A DNA stretch of 64,000 nt, taken from the NCBI RefSeq assembly GCF_032595075.1, contig NZ_CP118735.1:772001-836000 (forward strand). Direction: 5' to 3'. Made by a program: the position numbers and the translations under genes. This DNA comes from Streptococcus sp. 29887 (GTDB lineage Bacteria > Bacillota > Bacilli > Lactobacillales > Streptococcaceae). Of the stretch, positions 16,373-26,950 are shown one piece after another. Every line of letters begins with the position of its first letter. Within the stretch, counting starts at the first letter, position 1. A model generated the notes under the pieces. The model had not been told where the DNA came from. It did no database searches and was given only the letters and a program-made list of their open reading frames with translations.

Positions 16373-17035
16373 ATAAGAATTCTAACGATATGTTTACCTA
16401 AAAGTTCATTCTAGAATAAGCAATAAAAATCTATCTTTCAAACAAGTAGCTGAAGGAAAACAAGTAAAAAGAATATGATTTTAACTAAATTAAAAATGCA
16501 AATGTTCGGATATTGAATAAAAAAGCAAAAAAATATTGCAATTTTAAGCATAGTACTTGAAAAATATGGGGGGGGTGATATAATTTCGAAGATATATTTA
16601 TTTCTGTAAGTTTAGTGTTTATTCACTGGTAGATGTGGAAATGATACTTGCGAAGTGTTGCGCGTCAAGTATGGATTTTCGACAGTCTAAACATCCGTTC
16701 ACTTGTATTATATGGTTGACTAGAGAACCACATAAGGTTGAAAAGTGTTGTAGGATAAGGCTTTTAGGGATATGTATATATCGTCAGCAGCTATGTGGAC
16801 AGTCGCATGGTAAACGTAACAAGAACTTGGTGGATGGTTGCTTATTAAATTGTTAAAGTGTATATGTACCAATCAATCCCCCCATATATATTGATTATTA
16901 CTATTTTATATAGTTTGACGATGAATATTCCACGACCTTTGAAGGACAGTTAGAGCTTTAAAGGATAAGTTTATTGTTGCATTTCCTATTGATGATTTTT
17001 CACATAGCTTGTTATTATTTTTTGGGAGGCATTTG
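16373..17035 (+). other. Long intergenic region / 5' leader of the second giant surface protein
   Basis: About 660 bp of AT-rich DNA with no credible gene; a 73-codon frame at 16635-16856 lacks an RBS and resembles nothing. If transcription starts at the promoter at 16557, the mRNA leader is about 445 nt. It contains possible hairpins such as ATACTTG/CAAGTAT (about 16642-16673) and GGTT/AACC (16733-16748). A CCCCCCATAT at 16878-16887 is the exact inverted match of ATATGGGGGG in the promoter. Confidence 0.6.
16557..16584 (+). promoter_or_regulatory. Promoter with a G7 homopolymer in the -35/-10 spacer
   Basis: TTGAAA (16557-16562) and TATAAT (16579-16584, with TGA extension) are 16 nt apart. 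The spacer holds seven consecutive G (16569-16575). Slippage in the run would change the spacing, a known route to phase-variable transcription. It is the only clear promoter upstream of the gene at 17036. Confidence 0.6.
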
Positions 17036-20000
17036 ATGCAGAGAGCAAAGAAAAAATCATTTGATTGGTACGGAATGAAACAACATTTCTCAATCCGTAA
17101 ATATCATTTCGGTGCAGCCAGCGTATTGCTTGGTATGTCACTAGCCATGGGTGCTGGTGCGCAAGCCGCTAAAGCAGAAACAACAGCTGCAACATCCGAA
17201 CCAACGACAGCAACTACAACGTCGGCTTCATCAACAGAAGCAAGTGTAGCAGTAACACCGTCATCGACTACTGAAACAACAGCGACAGTAGCTTCAACGA
17301 CTACTGAAACATCAGCGACAGAAGTTGCACCAGTGACAACAACGGAAGTAGTTGCGACAGTTGAGCGCTCCGCAACCATCAACTACATCGTGAACTATGT
17401 GCTAGAAGATGGCACCCTTGTAAACGCAGTAGTGAAATCAGCTACAGTTACTACAACAGACACAACTGCTAAAACAACAGTTGAAGTAGTAGCAGAATTG
17501 CCAGAAGGCTATGAGTTAGCCACAGGTCAAGCATCTACAGTATCGCAAGAAGTGACTGAAGCTGGCGAAAACCTTGTAACAGTTAAGCTTGTGAAGAAAG
17601 CAGCTACAACTAAAGCAACAACCACGCCTACTTCACCTACAGCTACAGCAACGAAAACAGCAACTGAAACAGCAACACCAGTTGCAACAACACCAGTAAC
17701 TGTTGCAGAAGCAAAAGTAGTACTTGAGCAAAATATCTCTGAGGCTGAAGTTTTGTCAAACGAAGCAAGTCGTTTGTACACAGCTTCTCCAGAAGGCAAT
17801 GAGTCTTTAAAAACAGCTGCAGATGCAACGAAATTGGCTGCGACAGAAGCTGTTACTGTCTTGAAAGACTCAGTAGCAACTCTTGAAAATGTTAATGAAC
17901 AAATCAATGCAGTTCGTACAAATGTGGAAGCCTTGGCTTTGGAATTGCGTAAATTCTTGGGAACTGAAGATATCCAAGTCTTGCTTGCAGCGACTTCTAC
18001 TAACTTACAAAACGTTGGTGATGGAGATGGTATCCTTATCGAAACAGGTACAACTGCAACTCCAGATATGTCCGATCCAAATGGTGCAAGTGTAACATCA
18101 AAAGTTAGTGGATCCCTTAAAGCTACTGAAGTTGCAGATTATTTGACAATTCAATATACACCTGTTGCATACTTTGATGCTGTTGCACCTGTCTATACAC
18201 CTTTCAAAGAAAACGGTGGGCAGTCAACAGGTGGTGCTTACTTCCGTACATCTGTTAACCCAACCGATCTTTACGGCAAGCTCTTGGTAGAGTTGGTTGC
18301 AAACGACGGAACAGTTGTTGAAACTAAAAAAGTTGAGCCAAACACAGCTGTAGAATTTGATTACTTCAAGACTACACATGGTGCAGGCTATCCATTTGTA
18401 TACACCTATGACCCAGACTATGATTCGAAAGATATGTTCGGTGTTATCCGTATTCAATGGGCTTACAACACAATGAGTGCTGTTAGTCAAAAGTTGATCC
18501 GACCAACCACTAATACGACTGTCTACAAGACAGAGGATGGTCAACAACTAGCTACCTATACGGTGTTAACAACACCAGACTTGAATACTACTCCATCTGA
18601 AAAGAGAGAGTTTGCGGGTTATACTTACAAAGAAACGACAACAACAACATCTAACGTCGTTCTCGTTCCATCAGAGCCATACGTTGAAGTAACTCGTTTT
18701 GCTACAAGTGGTGTACAGTTCAAGACAATCGTTGAAGCTGTGGGTACAGATGGAACTATTAAGAAAACCTACTACATAGCAGATCCAAACTACACAGGTA
18801 CACAGAGTTATACAGATACTAATCTAGATGGCTTCCTACCAATCTTGGTAACAGATGACATGCCAGTTGGTACAGTGAATACAAACTTGAAGCTTCTTCC
18901 TTCTCTACTAACATCTGGCTATGAAGTTTATCGCGTAGATGCTTCAACAGAGAAGATTTATAAAGACAAAGAAGGGGATAAGCAACCAACTCCAGTCCGT
19001 GGTACTTTGATTACAGATCCAGCAGAGCTTGATTTCAGTACCTTGACTTCAACAAGCCAGTGGTTCCATATCAAATTTAACGAGAAACAAGATGGTACCC
19101 TCGCCTTTATTCGTGTTCGTCCAGCGGCCCTAGGTAACGCTTCACGTATGACTTTTGAATATGATACTCGTGATACTGCAGGTGCGACGACGGATACTTC
19201 TAATTGGGAAGAAGGACAAGATTTTGGTGTACGTCCAAGGTCTTGGAATGGGATGCACCATACGATCAGTTTGAATAACAATGCCCAAACTGTTACTGAA
19301 ACAACGCACATTTACACACCTGTACCACAGGAAGCCATCATCCGTTACCAAGTTGAAGGTGCGACAGACTTCTTGGAAGATTCAGGTACTTTGACAGGTA
19401 ACCCAGGAACAGATATCACTTACTCAACTGAAGATACCATTAACAAGTATAAGAAATTGGGTTATGAGCTTGTATCTGACAACTTCACTACTGATGCTGG
19501 TCAAGATTACGACTATGATTCAGATAAATTGCAAGAATTCCTTGTTGTCATCAAGCCACGTGTTGTTGATGTTCCTAAGACTGTTGTACCAGGTGAGCCT
19601 GTAGATCCAACAGATCCAAACTCACCAGTATGGCCTGCAACATTAGAAAACTTGGAAGCAACTCAAGAAGTAACCCGTACTGTTGAATACAAGTATGAAG
19701 ATGGCTCTCCAGTTCTCGTAGATACTGCAGGTAATGTCTTGCCAAAAGGCTCTACTGAAGGAACTCCGTTTGTTAAAACTGAAACAGTAACCTTCACTCG
19801 TCCAGCTCAAGTGAACCTTGTAACAGGTGATATTATTTACGGTGAGTGGGGAGCTGATACGACAGATACTCTTAAAGGTAATGTCCTTCCACAAGTTCCA
19901 GGTTATACAGCAAGCCGTACTACTCTTGAGGGTGCAGATGCGCCAATGACAGAGACAATCAATGCTAAGACTGTTACAGCGACTGATGCGGACATCAATG

Positions 20001-23000
20001 AAGTTGTTTACTTTGCTGAAAATCCTAAGTATGGTGATGTTGTTGTTAACTATGTAAATACGGATGGCAAAGTTATCGCAACCCCAGTTGTAGATACAAA
20101 CGATGCCCTTGTAGGTACAGACTACTCAACAGCTGATCAAGTTCCAGAGAAAATCATTGAAGATGCAACTGGCGATGTATATTACTACAAAGAAATTCAA
20201 GCTGGTTCAAACGAAACTGGTACAGTAGTAGAAGGTACGACAGAAGTAACCTATGTTTACGAAAAAGCTGGTGACGTTGTTATCAAGTATGTGGACGTTA
20301 ACGGTCTTGAATTGCAAGCTCCAGTTGCGGACACTACTGACGGCAAACCAGGTTCAGACTACAACACAGCTGAAGGTACTGAAAAACCAGCAACTATCAC
20401 ATCAGACGGTAAAGTATATGCTCTTGTTCCAGCAGGTGACTACCCAGTAGGTACAGTAGCAGCAGATAGCAACTTGGCTTCAGGCGCAACTCCAACAGGT
20501 ACTGTTGAAGCAGGTGTAGCTAAAGAAGTAACTTACGTTTACCAAGAAGTGAAATCTGACGTTGTAGTTGAGTACTACGATACAGAAGGCAACCCAATTT
20601 CAGGTACTGAAACAGGTAACGCAACATCTGTAGTGGATACAGAAGACGCTTCAGTTGGTACAGCCTATAATACAGACGATAAGAAACCAGCAACCATCAC
20701 AGCAGCGGACGGTACAGTTTACTACTACAAAGAAGTGAAAGACACTTCTGCACCAACAACTGGTAAAGTAGCAGAAACAACAACAACTGTTCAGTACGTT
20801 TACGAAAAAGCAGGCTCTGTCAATGTTAACTATGTAGATGTAAATGGTACTGAAATCAAGGCAGATGTATTGGATGTTGAAAACGGACAACCAGGTTCTA
20901 ACTACGATACACTTGCGGACAACCGTCCAGATACAATTGTTGCAAAAGATGGTAAGACCTACAAACTTGTTCCAGCAGGTGATTACCCAGTTGGTACAGT
21001 AGCAGCAGACAGCAACTTGGCTTCAGGTGATGCTCCAACTGGTGCAGTTGAAGCAGGGGTGACTAAAGAAGTTACTTACGTTTACAAAGAAGTAAAAGGT
21101 AACGTTATCGTTAACTACGTTGATGAAAATGGTAAACCGATCGCTGGTATCACTGATGCAGGTACAGAAACTGCAAGCACAGTTGAAGACACACCAGAAA
21201 GCTCAACAGGTACTGAGTACAATACGACTGACCTTCGTCCAAACACTATCACAACTGCAGACGGTAAGATCTACAAACTTGTTCCATCTGCTATCCCAGC
21301 AAACGAAACTGGTAAGGTTGTAGAAGGTACGACAGAAGTAACCTATGTGTACGAATTGGTAAAAGGTGATGTTGTTGTTCACTATGTAGATACAGAAGGC
21401 AACACAATCGCTAAAGATGTGACAGATACTAAAGTGTCTGACACAGGTACAGCTTACGATACAACTGATAACAAACCAGCTAAGATTACAGCAGAAGATG
21501 GCACAGTTTACTACATCTTGCCACAAGATGAAGTACAAGCAGGTTCAGCTCCTGAAACTGGTAAGGTTGTAGAAGGTACAACAGAAGTCACTTATGTTTA
21601 CCAAAAAGCTGGTAACGTTGTTGTTAACTACACATTGGCAGATGGTACAGTTATCAAAGCTCCAGTAAACGATGAAACGAACCAAGAGCCAGGTTACGAC
21701 TACAACACAACAGATAACAAGCCAGAAACCATCACAACAGCAGATGGCAAAGTCTACAAACTTGTTCCAGCAGCAACAATCGGTAACGAAACTGGTGATG
21801 TTGAAGCAGGTAAGACTATCGAAGTAACGTACATCTACGAAGAAGTTAAGTCTGACGTTGTTGTAGAATACTACAACACAGCTGGTGAAGTGATTGCAGC
21901 AACTGTTGTGGATGAAGATGATAAGTCTGTTGGTACAGTCTACAACACAGATGAAGACAACCGTCCAGAAACTATCACAACAGCTGATGGCACAGTTTAC
22001 TACTACAAAGAAGTGAAAGATACTTCTGCACCAACAACTGGTAAAGTAGCAGAAACAACTACAACTGTTCAATACGTTTATGAACAAGCTGGTAACGTTG
22101 TTGTTAACTACATCGCTGAAGATGGTACTGTAATCAAGCAACCTGTAAACGATGAAACAAACGCTAAGCCAGGTACTGAGTACAGCACAACTGATAACAA
22201 ACCAACAACTATCACAACAGAAGACGGTAAGACTTACGAGTTGATCCCAACTGCAACAATCGGTACTGAAGAAGGTACGGTTGAATCTGGTAAGACAACA
22301 GAAGTGACTTATGTCTACAAAGAAGTGAAAGGTTCAGTCGTTGTTAACTATGTAACAACTGATGGCACAGTTCTTCAAGCGCCTGTGACAGACACACCAG
22401 AAACATCTACAGGTACAGACTACGACACAACAGACAACAAACCAACTACTATCACAACAGCAGATGGTAAGACATACAAACTTGTTCCAGCCCTTACTCA
22501 AGGTTCTGAAACAGGCGAAGTTGTTCCAGGTGTAACGGAAGTAACATACGTTTACGAAGAAGTTAAGGGTGATGTTGTTGTTAACTATGTAAACACTGCA
22601 GGTGAAGTAATCGCTCCTCAAGTAGTGGATACGAAGACAACTTCAACAGGTACAGACTACGACACAACTGATAACAAGCCAGCTAAGATCACAGCAGAAG
22701 ATGGCACAGTTTACTACTACAAAGAAGTAGACGCAACTTCAGCTACTGAAACTGGTAAGGTTGTAGAAGGTACAACAGCTATCACTTACGTTTACGAGCA
22801 AGCAGGTAACGTTGTTGTTAACTACATCACTGAAGATGGTACAGTTATCAAGCAACCTGTGAATGATGAAACAAATGCGGCTCCAGGTACTGAGTACAAC
22901 ACAACAGATAACAAGCCAACTACTATCACTACTGAAGATGGCACAACTTACGAATTGGTTCCAAGTGCAACTATCGGTACTGAAAATGGTGAAGTTGAAT

Positions 23001-26000
23001 CAGGTAAGACTACTGAAGTAACTTATGTTTACCGTAAGGTTGAAACACCAGCAGCTAAGACAGGTAACGTTGTTGTTGAGTACTACAACACTGCAGGTGA
23101 GAAGATTGCTTCTGATGTTGTAGATACACCAGAAACAACAACTGGAACTGTCTATGAAACATTTGATTTCAAACCAGCAACAATCACAAAAGATGGTGTG
23201 ACTTACTTCTACAAAGAAGTGAAAGCTGACTCAGCAGCTGAAACTGGTGACGTTGTTGAAGGTACGACAACAGTTAAGTATGTTTACGAGCCAGCAGGTT
23301 CTGTAACAGTTAACTATGTAACAACTGACGGTACAGTAATCAAATCTCCAGTTAAGGATGAAGAGAATGCTGAACCAGGTAAGACATATTCAACTGAAGA
23401 CAACAAACCAACTACTATCACAACAGAAGACGGTAAGACATACAAGCTTGTTCCAAACGCAACTACAGGCGAAGAAAACGGAACAATCACTTCTGGTGAA
23501 GATAAGCAAGTCACTTACGTTTACGAAGAAGTGAAAGGTTCAGTTGTTGTTAACTACATCGATACCGAAGGTAACGTTATCAAAGCACCTGTAACAGATA
23601 CTCCATCTAGCTCAACAGGTACAGCTTACGATACAACTGATAACAAGCCAACTACTATCACTACAGAAGATGGTACTACTTACGAGCTTGTTCCAGTTCT
23701 TACAAAAGGTTCAGAAACAGGTAAGGTTGTAGAAGGTGAAACGGTTGTAACTTATGTTTACCGTAAGGTTGTTGCTCCAACTCCAGACGTGAAGACAGGT
23801 TCAGTTGTTATCCGTTATGTTGAAGCAGGTAACGAATCAAACGTTCTGAAAGACCCAGTTCTTGATGAGAACGCTGTTGTAACAGGTACTAAGTACGATA
23901 CGACTGACGAAGGCGACAAGCCAGCTGAAATCGTGAAAGACGGCGTTCGTTATGTATTGGTTCCATCTAAGACAACTGCTGTAGATCCAAATGGTAACCC
24001 AGTTACTGAAACAGGTGAAGTTGCTGAAGGTACAACTGTAGTAACCTACAAGTACCAGAAAGTCGCTAACTGGATCCCACAAATTCCAGGTGTACCAGAA
24101 GGACAAGAACCAAAAGTTCCATATCCATTCGACCCAACTAACCCAGATAAGCCAATTGATCCAACAAGACCTTACCCAGGTGGTGAAGTTCCATCAATTC
24201 CACATGTTCCAGGCTTTACACCAGTAGATCCTAAGACCAACGAACCATTGAAACCAGTTGATCCAACAGATCCAGGCAAGGGTTATGTGCCACCAACACC
24301 AGACGAAACTGGCGTTGACACACCAATCCCTTACGTTCAAAATGGTAACGTTGTGGTGAACTATGTGGATGAAAACGGCAATGTGATTAAGGCCCCTGTT
24401 CAAGACGAAACAGACGCTCCAGCAGGCAAGTCTTATGACACAACAGATAACAAGCCAGCTGAGATTGTTACAGAAGATGGTTCACGTTATGTCTTGATTC
24501 CATCTAAGACAGTTGGTTCTGAAACAGGTACAGTTGAAGGTGGTAAGACAACTGAGATCACTTATGTATATAAGAAAGTTGCTAACTGGATCCCACAAAT
24601 TCCAGGTGTACCAGAAGGACAAGAACCAAAAGTTCCATATCCATTCGACCCAACTAACCCAGATAAGCCAATTGATCCAACAAGACCTTACCCAGGTGGT
24701 GAAGTTCCATCAATTCCACATGTTCCAGGCTACACACCGGTAGATCCTAAGACCAACGAACCATTGAAACCAGTTGATCCAACAGATCCAAGCAAGGGTT
24801 ATGTGCCACCAACTCCAGACGAGTCAGGTATCGACACACCAATCCCTTACGTTCAAAATGGTAACGTTGTGGTGAACTATGTGACTGAAGATGGTACAGT
24901 CATTAAGGCACCTGTTAAAGACGAAACAGACGCTCCAGCAGGTAAGTCTTATGACACAACAGATAACAAGCCAGCTGAGATTGTTACAGAAGATGGTTCA
25001 CGTTATGTCTTGATCCCATCTAAGACAGTTGGTTCTGAAACAGGTACAGTTGAAGGTGGTAAGACAACTGAAATCACTTATGTGTATAAGAAAGTCGCTA
25101 ACTGGATTCCACAAATTCCAGGTGTACCAGCAGGAGAAGAACCAAAAGTTCCATATCCATTCGACCCAACTAACCCAGACAAGCCAATTGATCCAACCTC
25201 ACCTTATCCAGATGGTGGAGTTCCATCAATCCCACACGTTCCAGGTTATGTGCCAGTAGATCCTAAGACAAACGAGCCATTGAAACCAGTTGATCCAACA
25301 GATCCAAGCAAGGGTTATGTGCCACCAACTCCAGACGAGTCAGGTATCGACACACCAATCCCTTACGTTCAAAATGGTAACGTTGTGGTGAACTATGTGG
25401 ATGAAAACGGCAATGTGATTAAGGCCCCTGTTAAAGACGAAACAGACGCTCCAGCAGGCAAGTCTTATGACACAACAGATAACAAGCCAGCTGAGATTGT
25501 TACAGAAGATGGTTCACGTTATGTCTTGATCCCATCTAAGACAGTGGGTTCTGAAACAGGTACAGTTGAAGGCGGTAAGACAACTGAGATCACTTATGTG
25601 TATAAGAAAGTCGCTAACTGGATCCCACAAATTCCAGGTGTGCCAGCAGGAGAAGAACCAAAAGTTCCATATCCATTCGACCCAACTACTCCAGATAAGC
25701 CAATTGATCCAACCTCACCTTACCCAGACGGTGGCGTTCCATCTATTCCACACGTTCCAGGTTATGTGCCAGTAGATCCTAAGACAAACGAACCATTGAA
25801 ACCAGTTGATCCAACAGATCCAAGCAAGGGTTATGTGCCACCAACTCCAGACGAGTCAGGTATCGACACACCAATCCCTTACGTTCAAAATGGTAACGTT
25901 GTGGTAAACTATGTGGATGAAAACGGTAATGTGATTAAGGCCCCTGTTAAAGACGAAACAGACGTTCCGGCAGGCAAGTCTTATGACACAACTGATAATA

Positions 26001-26674
26001 AGCCAAACACTATCACTACAGAAGATGGTACAACTTATGAGCTTGTTCGTGTAGAAGGTTCAGAAACTGGTACTGTTGTAGGTGGTAAGACAACTGAAGT
26101 AACTTATGTTTACCGTAAAGTTGAAACACCTGCTAAGAAGGTTGTAACAAACCACGTTGACGAAGATGGTAACCCAATTGCACCGCAAGAAGAAGGTACA
26201 ACGCCTAACAAGTCAATCCCAGGTTACGAGTATGTTCGTACAGTTGTAGATCCAGATGGAAATACAACTCACATCTACCGCAAAGTAGAAACACCTGCTA
26301 AGAAGGTTGTAACAAACCACGTTGACGAAGATGGTAACCCAATTGCACCGCAAGAAGAGGGAACAACACCTAACAAGTCAATCCCAGGTTACGAGTATGT
26401 TCGTACAGTTGTAGATCCAGATGGAAACACAACTCACATCTACCGCAAGGTAAGCAACCCTGTTACACCAAAACCAGGAACTCCTACAAGTCCAGCACCT
26501 CAAGCGCCTGCGACACCAAAACCACAGGCTCCTGTAGCTCCAAGAACTGCTAAAGCTGGTGCGGCTCAATTGCCAAACACTGGTGAAGCTTCATCATCAG
26601 CAACAGTACTTGGTGCAGGTATGCTTATTGCAGCTCTTGCTCTTGCAGGTAAACGTCGTCGCAACGAAGACTAA
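17036..26674 (+). CDS. Giant LPXTG-anchored surface protein with about 20 MucBP-like repeats
   Basis: 3212 aa. ATG 17036 is chosen over in-frame upstream codons because GGGAGG lies 6 nt ahead (17024-17029). The N-terminus carries a YSIRK-type signal (FSIRK at residues 18-22, then GAASVLLGMS; cleavage near A47). Next come a Ser/Thr/Ala-rich stretch, a non-repetitive region (about 340-770) that may be the binding head, one MucBP_2/B2-like unit as in the first giant protein, about 16 diverged MucBP-like modules (vvVNYVdtdGtvI...TYVYe), three 172-residue long repeats with proline-rich linkers, and two 55-residue repeats. It ends with LPNTG (bases 26570-26584), a hydrophobic segment and KRRRNED. 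It is wall-linked by sortase, probably an adhesin. The ligand is unknown. Confidence 0.95.
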   Translation: MQRAKKKSFDWYGMKQHFSIRKYHFGAASVLLGMSLAMGAGAQAAKAETTAATSEPTTATTTSASSTEASVAVTPSSTTETTATVASTTTETSATEVAPVTTTEVVATVERSATINYIVNYVLEDGTLVNAVVKSATVTTTDTTAKTTVEVVAELPEGYELATGQASTVSQEVTEAGENLVTVKLVKKAATTKATTTPTSPTATATKTATETATPVATTPVTVAEAKVVLEQNISEAEVLSNEASRLYTASPEGNESLKTAADATKLAATEAVTVLKDSVATLENVNEQINAVRTNVEALALELRKFLGTEDIQVLLAATSTNLQNVGDGDGILIETGTTATPDMSDPNGASVTSKVSGSLKATEVADYLTIQYTPVAYFDAVAPVYTPFKENGGQSTGGAYFRTSVNPTDLYGKLLVELVANDGTVVETKKVEPNTAVEFDYFKTTHGAGYPFVYTYDPDYDSKDMFGVIRIQWAYNTMSAVSQKLIRPTTNTTVYKTEDGQQLATYTVLTTPDLNTTPSEKREFAGYTYKETTTTTSNVVLVPSEPYVEVTRFATSGVQFKTIVEAVGTDGTIKKTYYIADPNYTGTQSYTDTNLDGFLPILVTDDMPVGTVNTNLKLLPSLLTSGYEVYRVDASTEKIYKDKEGDKQPTPVRGTLITDPAELDFSTLTSTSQWFHIKFNEKQDGTLAFIRVRPAALGNASRMTFEYDTRDTAGATTDTSNWEEGQDFGVRPRSWNGMHHTISLNNNAQTVTETTHIYTPVPQEAIIRYQVEGATDFLEDSGTLTGNPGTDITYSTEDTINKYKKLGYELVSDNFTTDAGQDYDYDSDKLQEFLVVIKPRVVDVPKTVVPGEPVDPTDPNSPVWPATLENLEATQEVTRTVEYKYEDGSPVLVDTAGNVLPKGSTEGTPFVKTETVTFTRPAQVNLVTGDIIYGEWGADTTDTLKGNVLPQVPGYTASRTTLEGADAPMTETINAKTVTATDADINEVVYFAENPKYGDVVVNYVNTDGKVIATPVVDTNDALVGTDYSTADQVPEKIIEDATGDVYYYKEIQAGSNETGTVVEGTTEVTYVYEKAGDVVIKYVDVNGLELQAPVADTTDGKPGSDYNTAEGTEKPATITSDGKVYALVPAGDYPVGTVAADSNLASGATPTGTVEAGVAKEVTYVYQEVKSDVVVEYYDTEGNPISGTETGNATSVVDTEDASVGTAYNTDDKKPATITAADGTVYYYKEVKDTSAPTTGKVAETTTTVQYVYEKAGSVNVNYVDVNGTEIKADVLDVENGQPGSNYDTLADNRPDTIVAKDGKTYKLVPAGDYPVGTVAADSNLASGDAPTGAVEAGVTKEVTYVYKEVKGNVIVNYVDENGKPIAGITDAGTETASTVEDTPESSTGTEYNTTDLRPNTITTADGKIYKLVPSAIPANETGKVVEGTTEVTYVYELVKGDVVVHYVDTEGNTIAKDVTDTKVSDTGTAYDTTDNKPAKITAEDGTVYYILPQDEVQAGSAPETGKVVEGTTEVTYVYQKAGNVVVNYTLADGTVIKAPVNDETNQEPGYDYNTTDNKPETITTADGKVYKLVPAATIGNETGDVEAGKTIEVTYIYEEVKSDVVVEYYNTAGEVIAATVVDEDDKSVGTVYNTDEDNRPETITTADGTVYYYKEVKDTSAPTTGKVAETTTTVQYVYEQAGNVVVNYIAEDGTVIKQPVNDETNAKPGTEYSTTDNKPTTITTEDGKTYELIPTATIGTEEGTVESGKTTEVTYVYKEVKGSVVVNYVTTDGTVLQAPVTDTPETSTGTDYDTTDNKPTTITTADGKTYKLVPALTQGSETGEVVPGVTEVTYVYEEVKGDVVVNYVNTAGEVIAPQVVDTKTTSTGTDYDTTDNKPAKITAEDGTVYYYKEVDATSATETGKVVEGTTAITYVYEQAGNVVVNYITEDGTVIKQPVNDETNAAPGTEYNTTDNKPTTITTEDGTTYELVPSATIGTENGEVESGKTTEVTYVYRKVETPAAKTGNVVVEYYNTAGEKIASDVVDTPETTTGTVYETFDFKPATITKDGVTYFYKEVKADSAAETGDVVEGTTTVKYVYEPAGSVTVNYVTTDGTVIKSPVKDEENAEPGKTYSTEDNKPTTITTEDGKTYKLVPNATTGEENGTITSGEDKQVTYVYEEVKGSVVVNYIDTEGNVIKAPVTDTPSSSTGTAYDTTDNKPTTITTEDGTTYELVPVLTKGSETGKVVEGETVVTYVYRKVVAPTPDVKTGSVVIRYVEAGNESNVLKDPVLDENAVVTGTKYDTTDEGDKPAEIVKDGVRYVLVPSKTTAVDPNGNPVTETGEVAEGTTVVTYKYQKVANWIPQIPGVPEGQEPKVPYPFDPTNPDKPIDPTRPYPGGEVPSIPHVPGFTPVDPKTNEPLKPVDPTDPGKGYVPPTPDETGVDTPIPYVQNGNVVVNYVDENGNVIKAPVQDETDAPAGKSYDTTDNKPAEIVTEDGSRYVLIPSKTVGSETGTVEGGKTTEITYVYKKVANWIPQIPGVPEGQEPKVPYPFDPTNPDKPIDPTRPYPGGEVPSIPHVPGYTPVDPKTNEPLKPVDPTDPSKGYVPPTPDESGIDTPIPYVQNGNVVVNYVTEDGTVIKAPVKDETDAPAGKSYDTTDNKPAEIVTEDGSRYVLIPSKTVGSETGTVEGGKTTEITYVYKKVANWIPQIPGVPAGEEPKVPYPFDPTNPDKPIDPTSPYPDGGVPSIPHVPGYVPVDPKTNEPLKPVDPTDPSKGYVPPTPDESGIDTPIPYVQNGNVVVNYVDENGNVIKAPVKDETDAPAGKSYDTTDNKPAEIVTEDGSRYVLIPSKTVGSETGTVEGGKTTEITYVYKKVANWIPQIPGVPAGEEPKVPYPFDPTTPDKPIDPTSPYPDGGVPSIPHVPGYVPVDPKTNEPLKPVDPTDPSKGYVPPTPDESGIDTPIPYVQNGNVVVNYVDENGNVIKAPVKDETDVPAGKSYDTTDNKPNTITTEDGTTYELVRVEGSETGTVVGGKTTEVTYVYRKVETPAKKVVTNHVDEDGNPIAPQEEGTTPNKSIPGYEYVRTVVDPDGNTTHIYRKVETPAKKVVTNHVDEDGNPIAPQEEGTTPNKSIPGYEYVRTVVDPDGNTTHIYRKVSNPVTPKPGTPTSPAPQAPATPKPQAPVAPRTAKAGAAQLPNTGEASSSATVLGAGMLIAALALAGKRRRNED
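24341..25904 (+). repeat. 516-bp coding repeats, three units plus partial
   Basis: AATGGTAACGTTGTGGT recurs at 24341, 24857, 25373 and 25889, exactly 516 bp (172 codons) apart. Each unit holds a MucBP-like module, NWIPQIPGVP and a proline-rich PFDPT...IPHVPGY linker. Units differ by several percent; a partial unit precedes from about 24065. Confidence 0.9.
26123..26452 (+). repeat. 165-bp coding repeat, two units
   Basis: GAAACACCTGCTAAGAAGG recurs 165 bp apart (26123, 26288). The 55-residue unit contains VVTNHVDEDGNPIAP and GYEYVRTVVDPDGNTTHIY and lies just before the wall-anchor region. Confidence 0.9.
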
Positions 26675-26749
26675 TGAGTTTTAGGTAGTAGAAGGACTTT
26701 CTCCTTTACTATGTAAAATGAAGAAACAAGAAAAGCATGACTTTTCGGA

Positions 26750-26776
26750 AAAATGGTCCTTTGGACCATTTTTTTT
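26750..26776 (+). terminator. Terminator of the second giant surface protein gene
   Basis: AAATGGTCC/GGACCATTT stem with TTT loop, followed by a T run. Confidence 0.9.
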
Positions 26777-26920
26777 GTCATCAAAACTAGCATTTTCACT
26801 ATGCAAATTGTCCAGATAGAGAGATACCTTTGATTTCTAGTAGATAAAAGTTGATTATTTTGGACAGTAAAAAGAGAGAGTGAAGGTCTTTTCAGTCAAT
26901 CTTTCAGAAACCAAAAATAG

Positions 26921-26950
26921 ATAAAAAAAGAAGACCACGAGGTCCTCTTT
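26921..26950 (-). terminator. Terminator of the YitT-like gene
   Basis: On the minus strand AAAGAGGACC/GGTCTTCTTT (one mismatch) is followed by a T run. The hairpin lies in the IS relic, so a mobile-element end has been recruited, or at least serves, as a terminator. Confidence 0.65.

Noticed and set aside
16635..16856. 73-codon frame upstream of the second adhesin
   Set aside because: No RBS, Cys/Arg-rich random-looking product and poor codon choice; treated as leader sequence.
20000..24400. Many 60- to 200-codon minus-strand frames rich in Cys/Phe/Val
   Set aside because: All are antisense to the MucBP-like repeats and have the skewed composition expected of such shadows.
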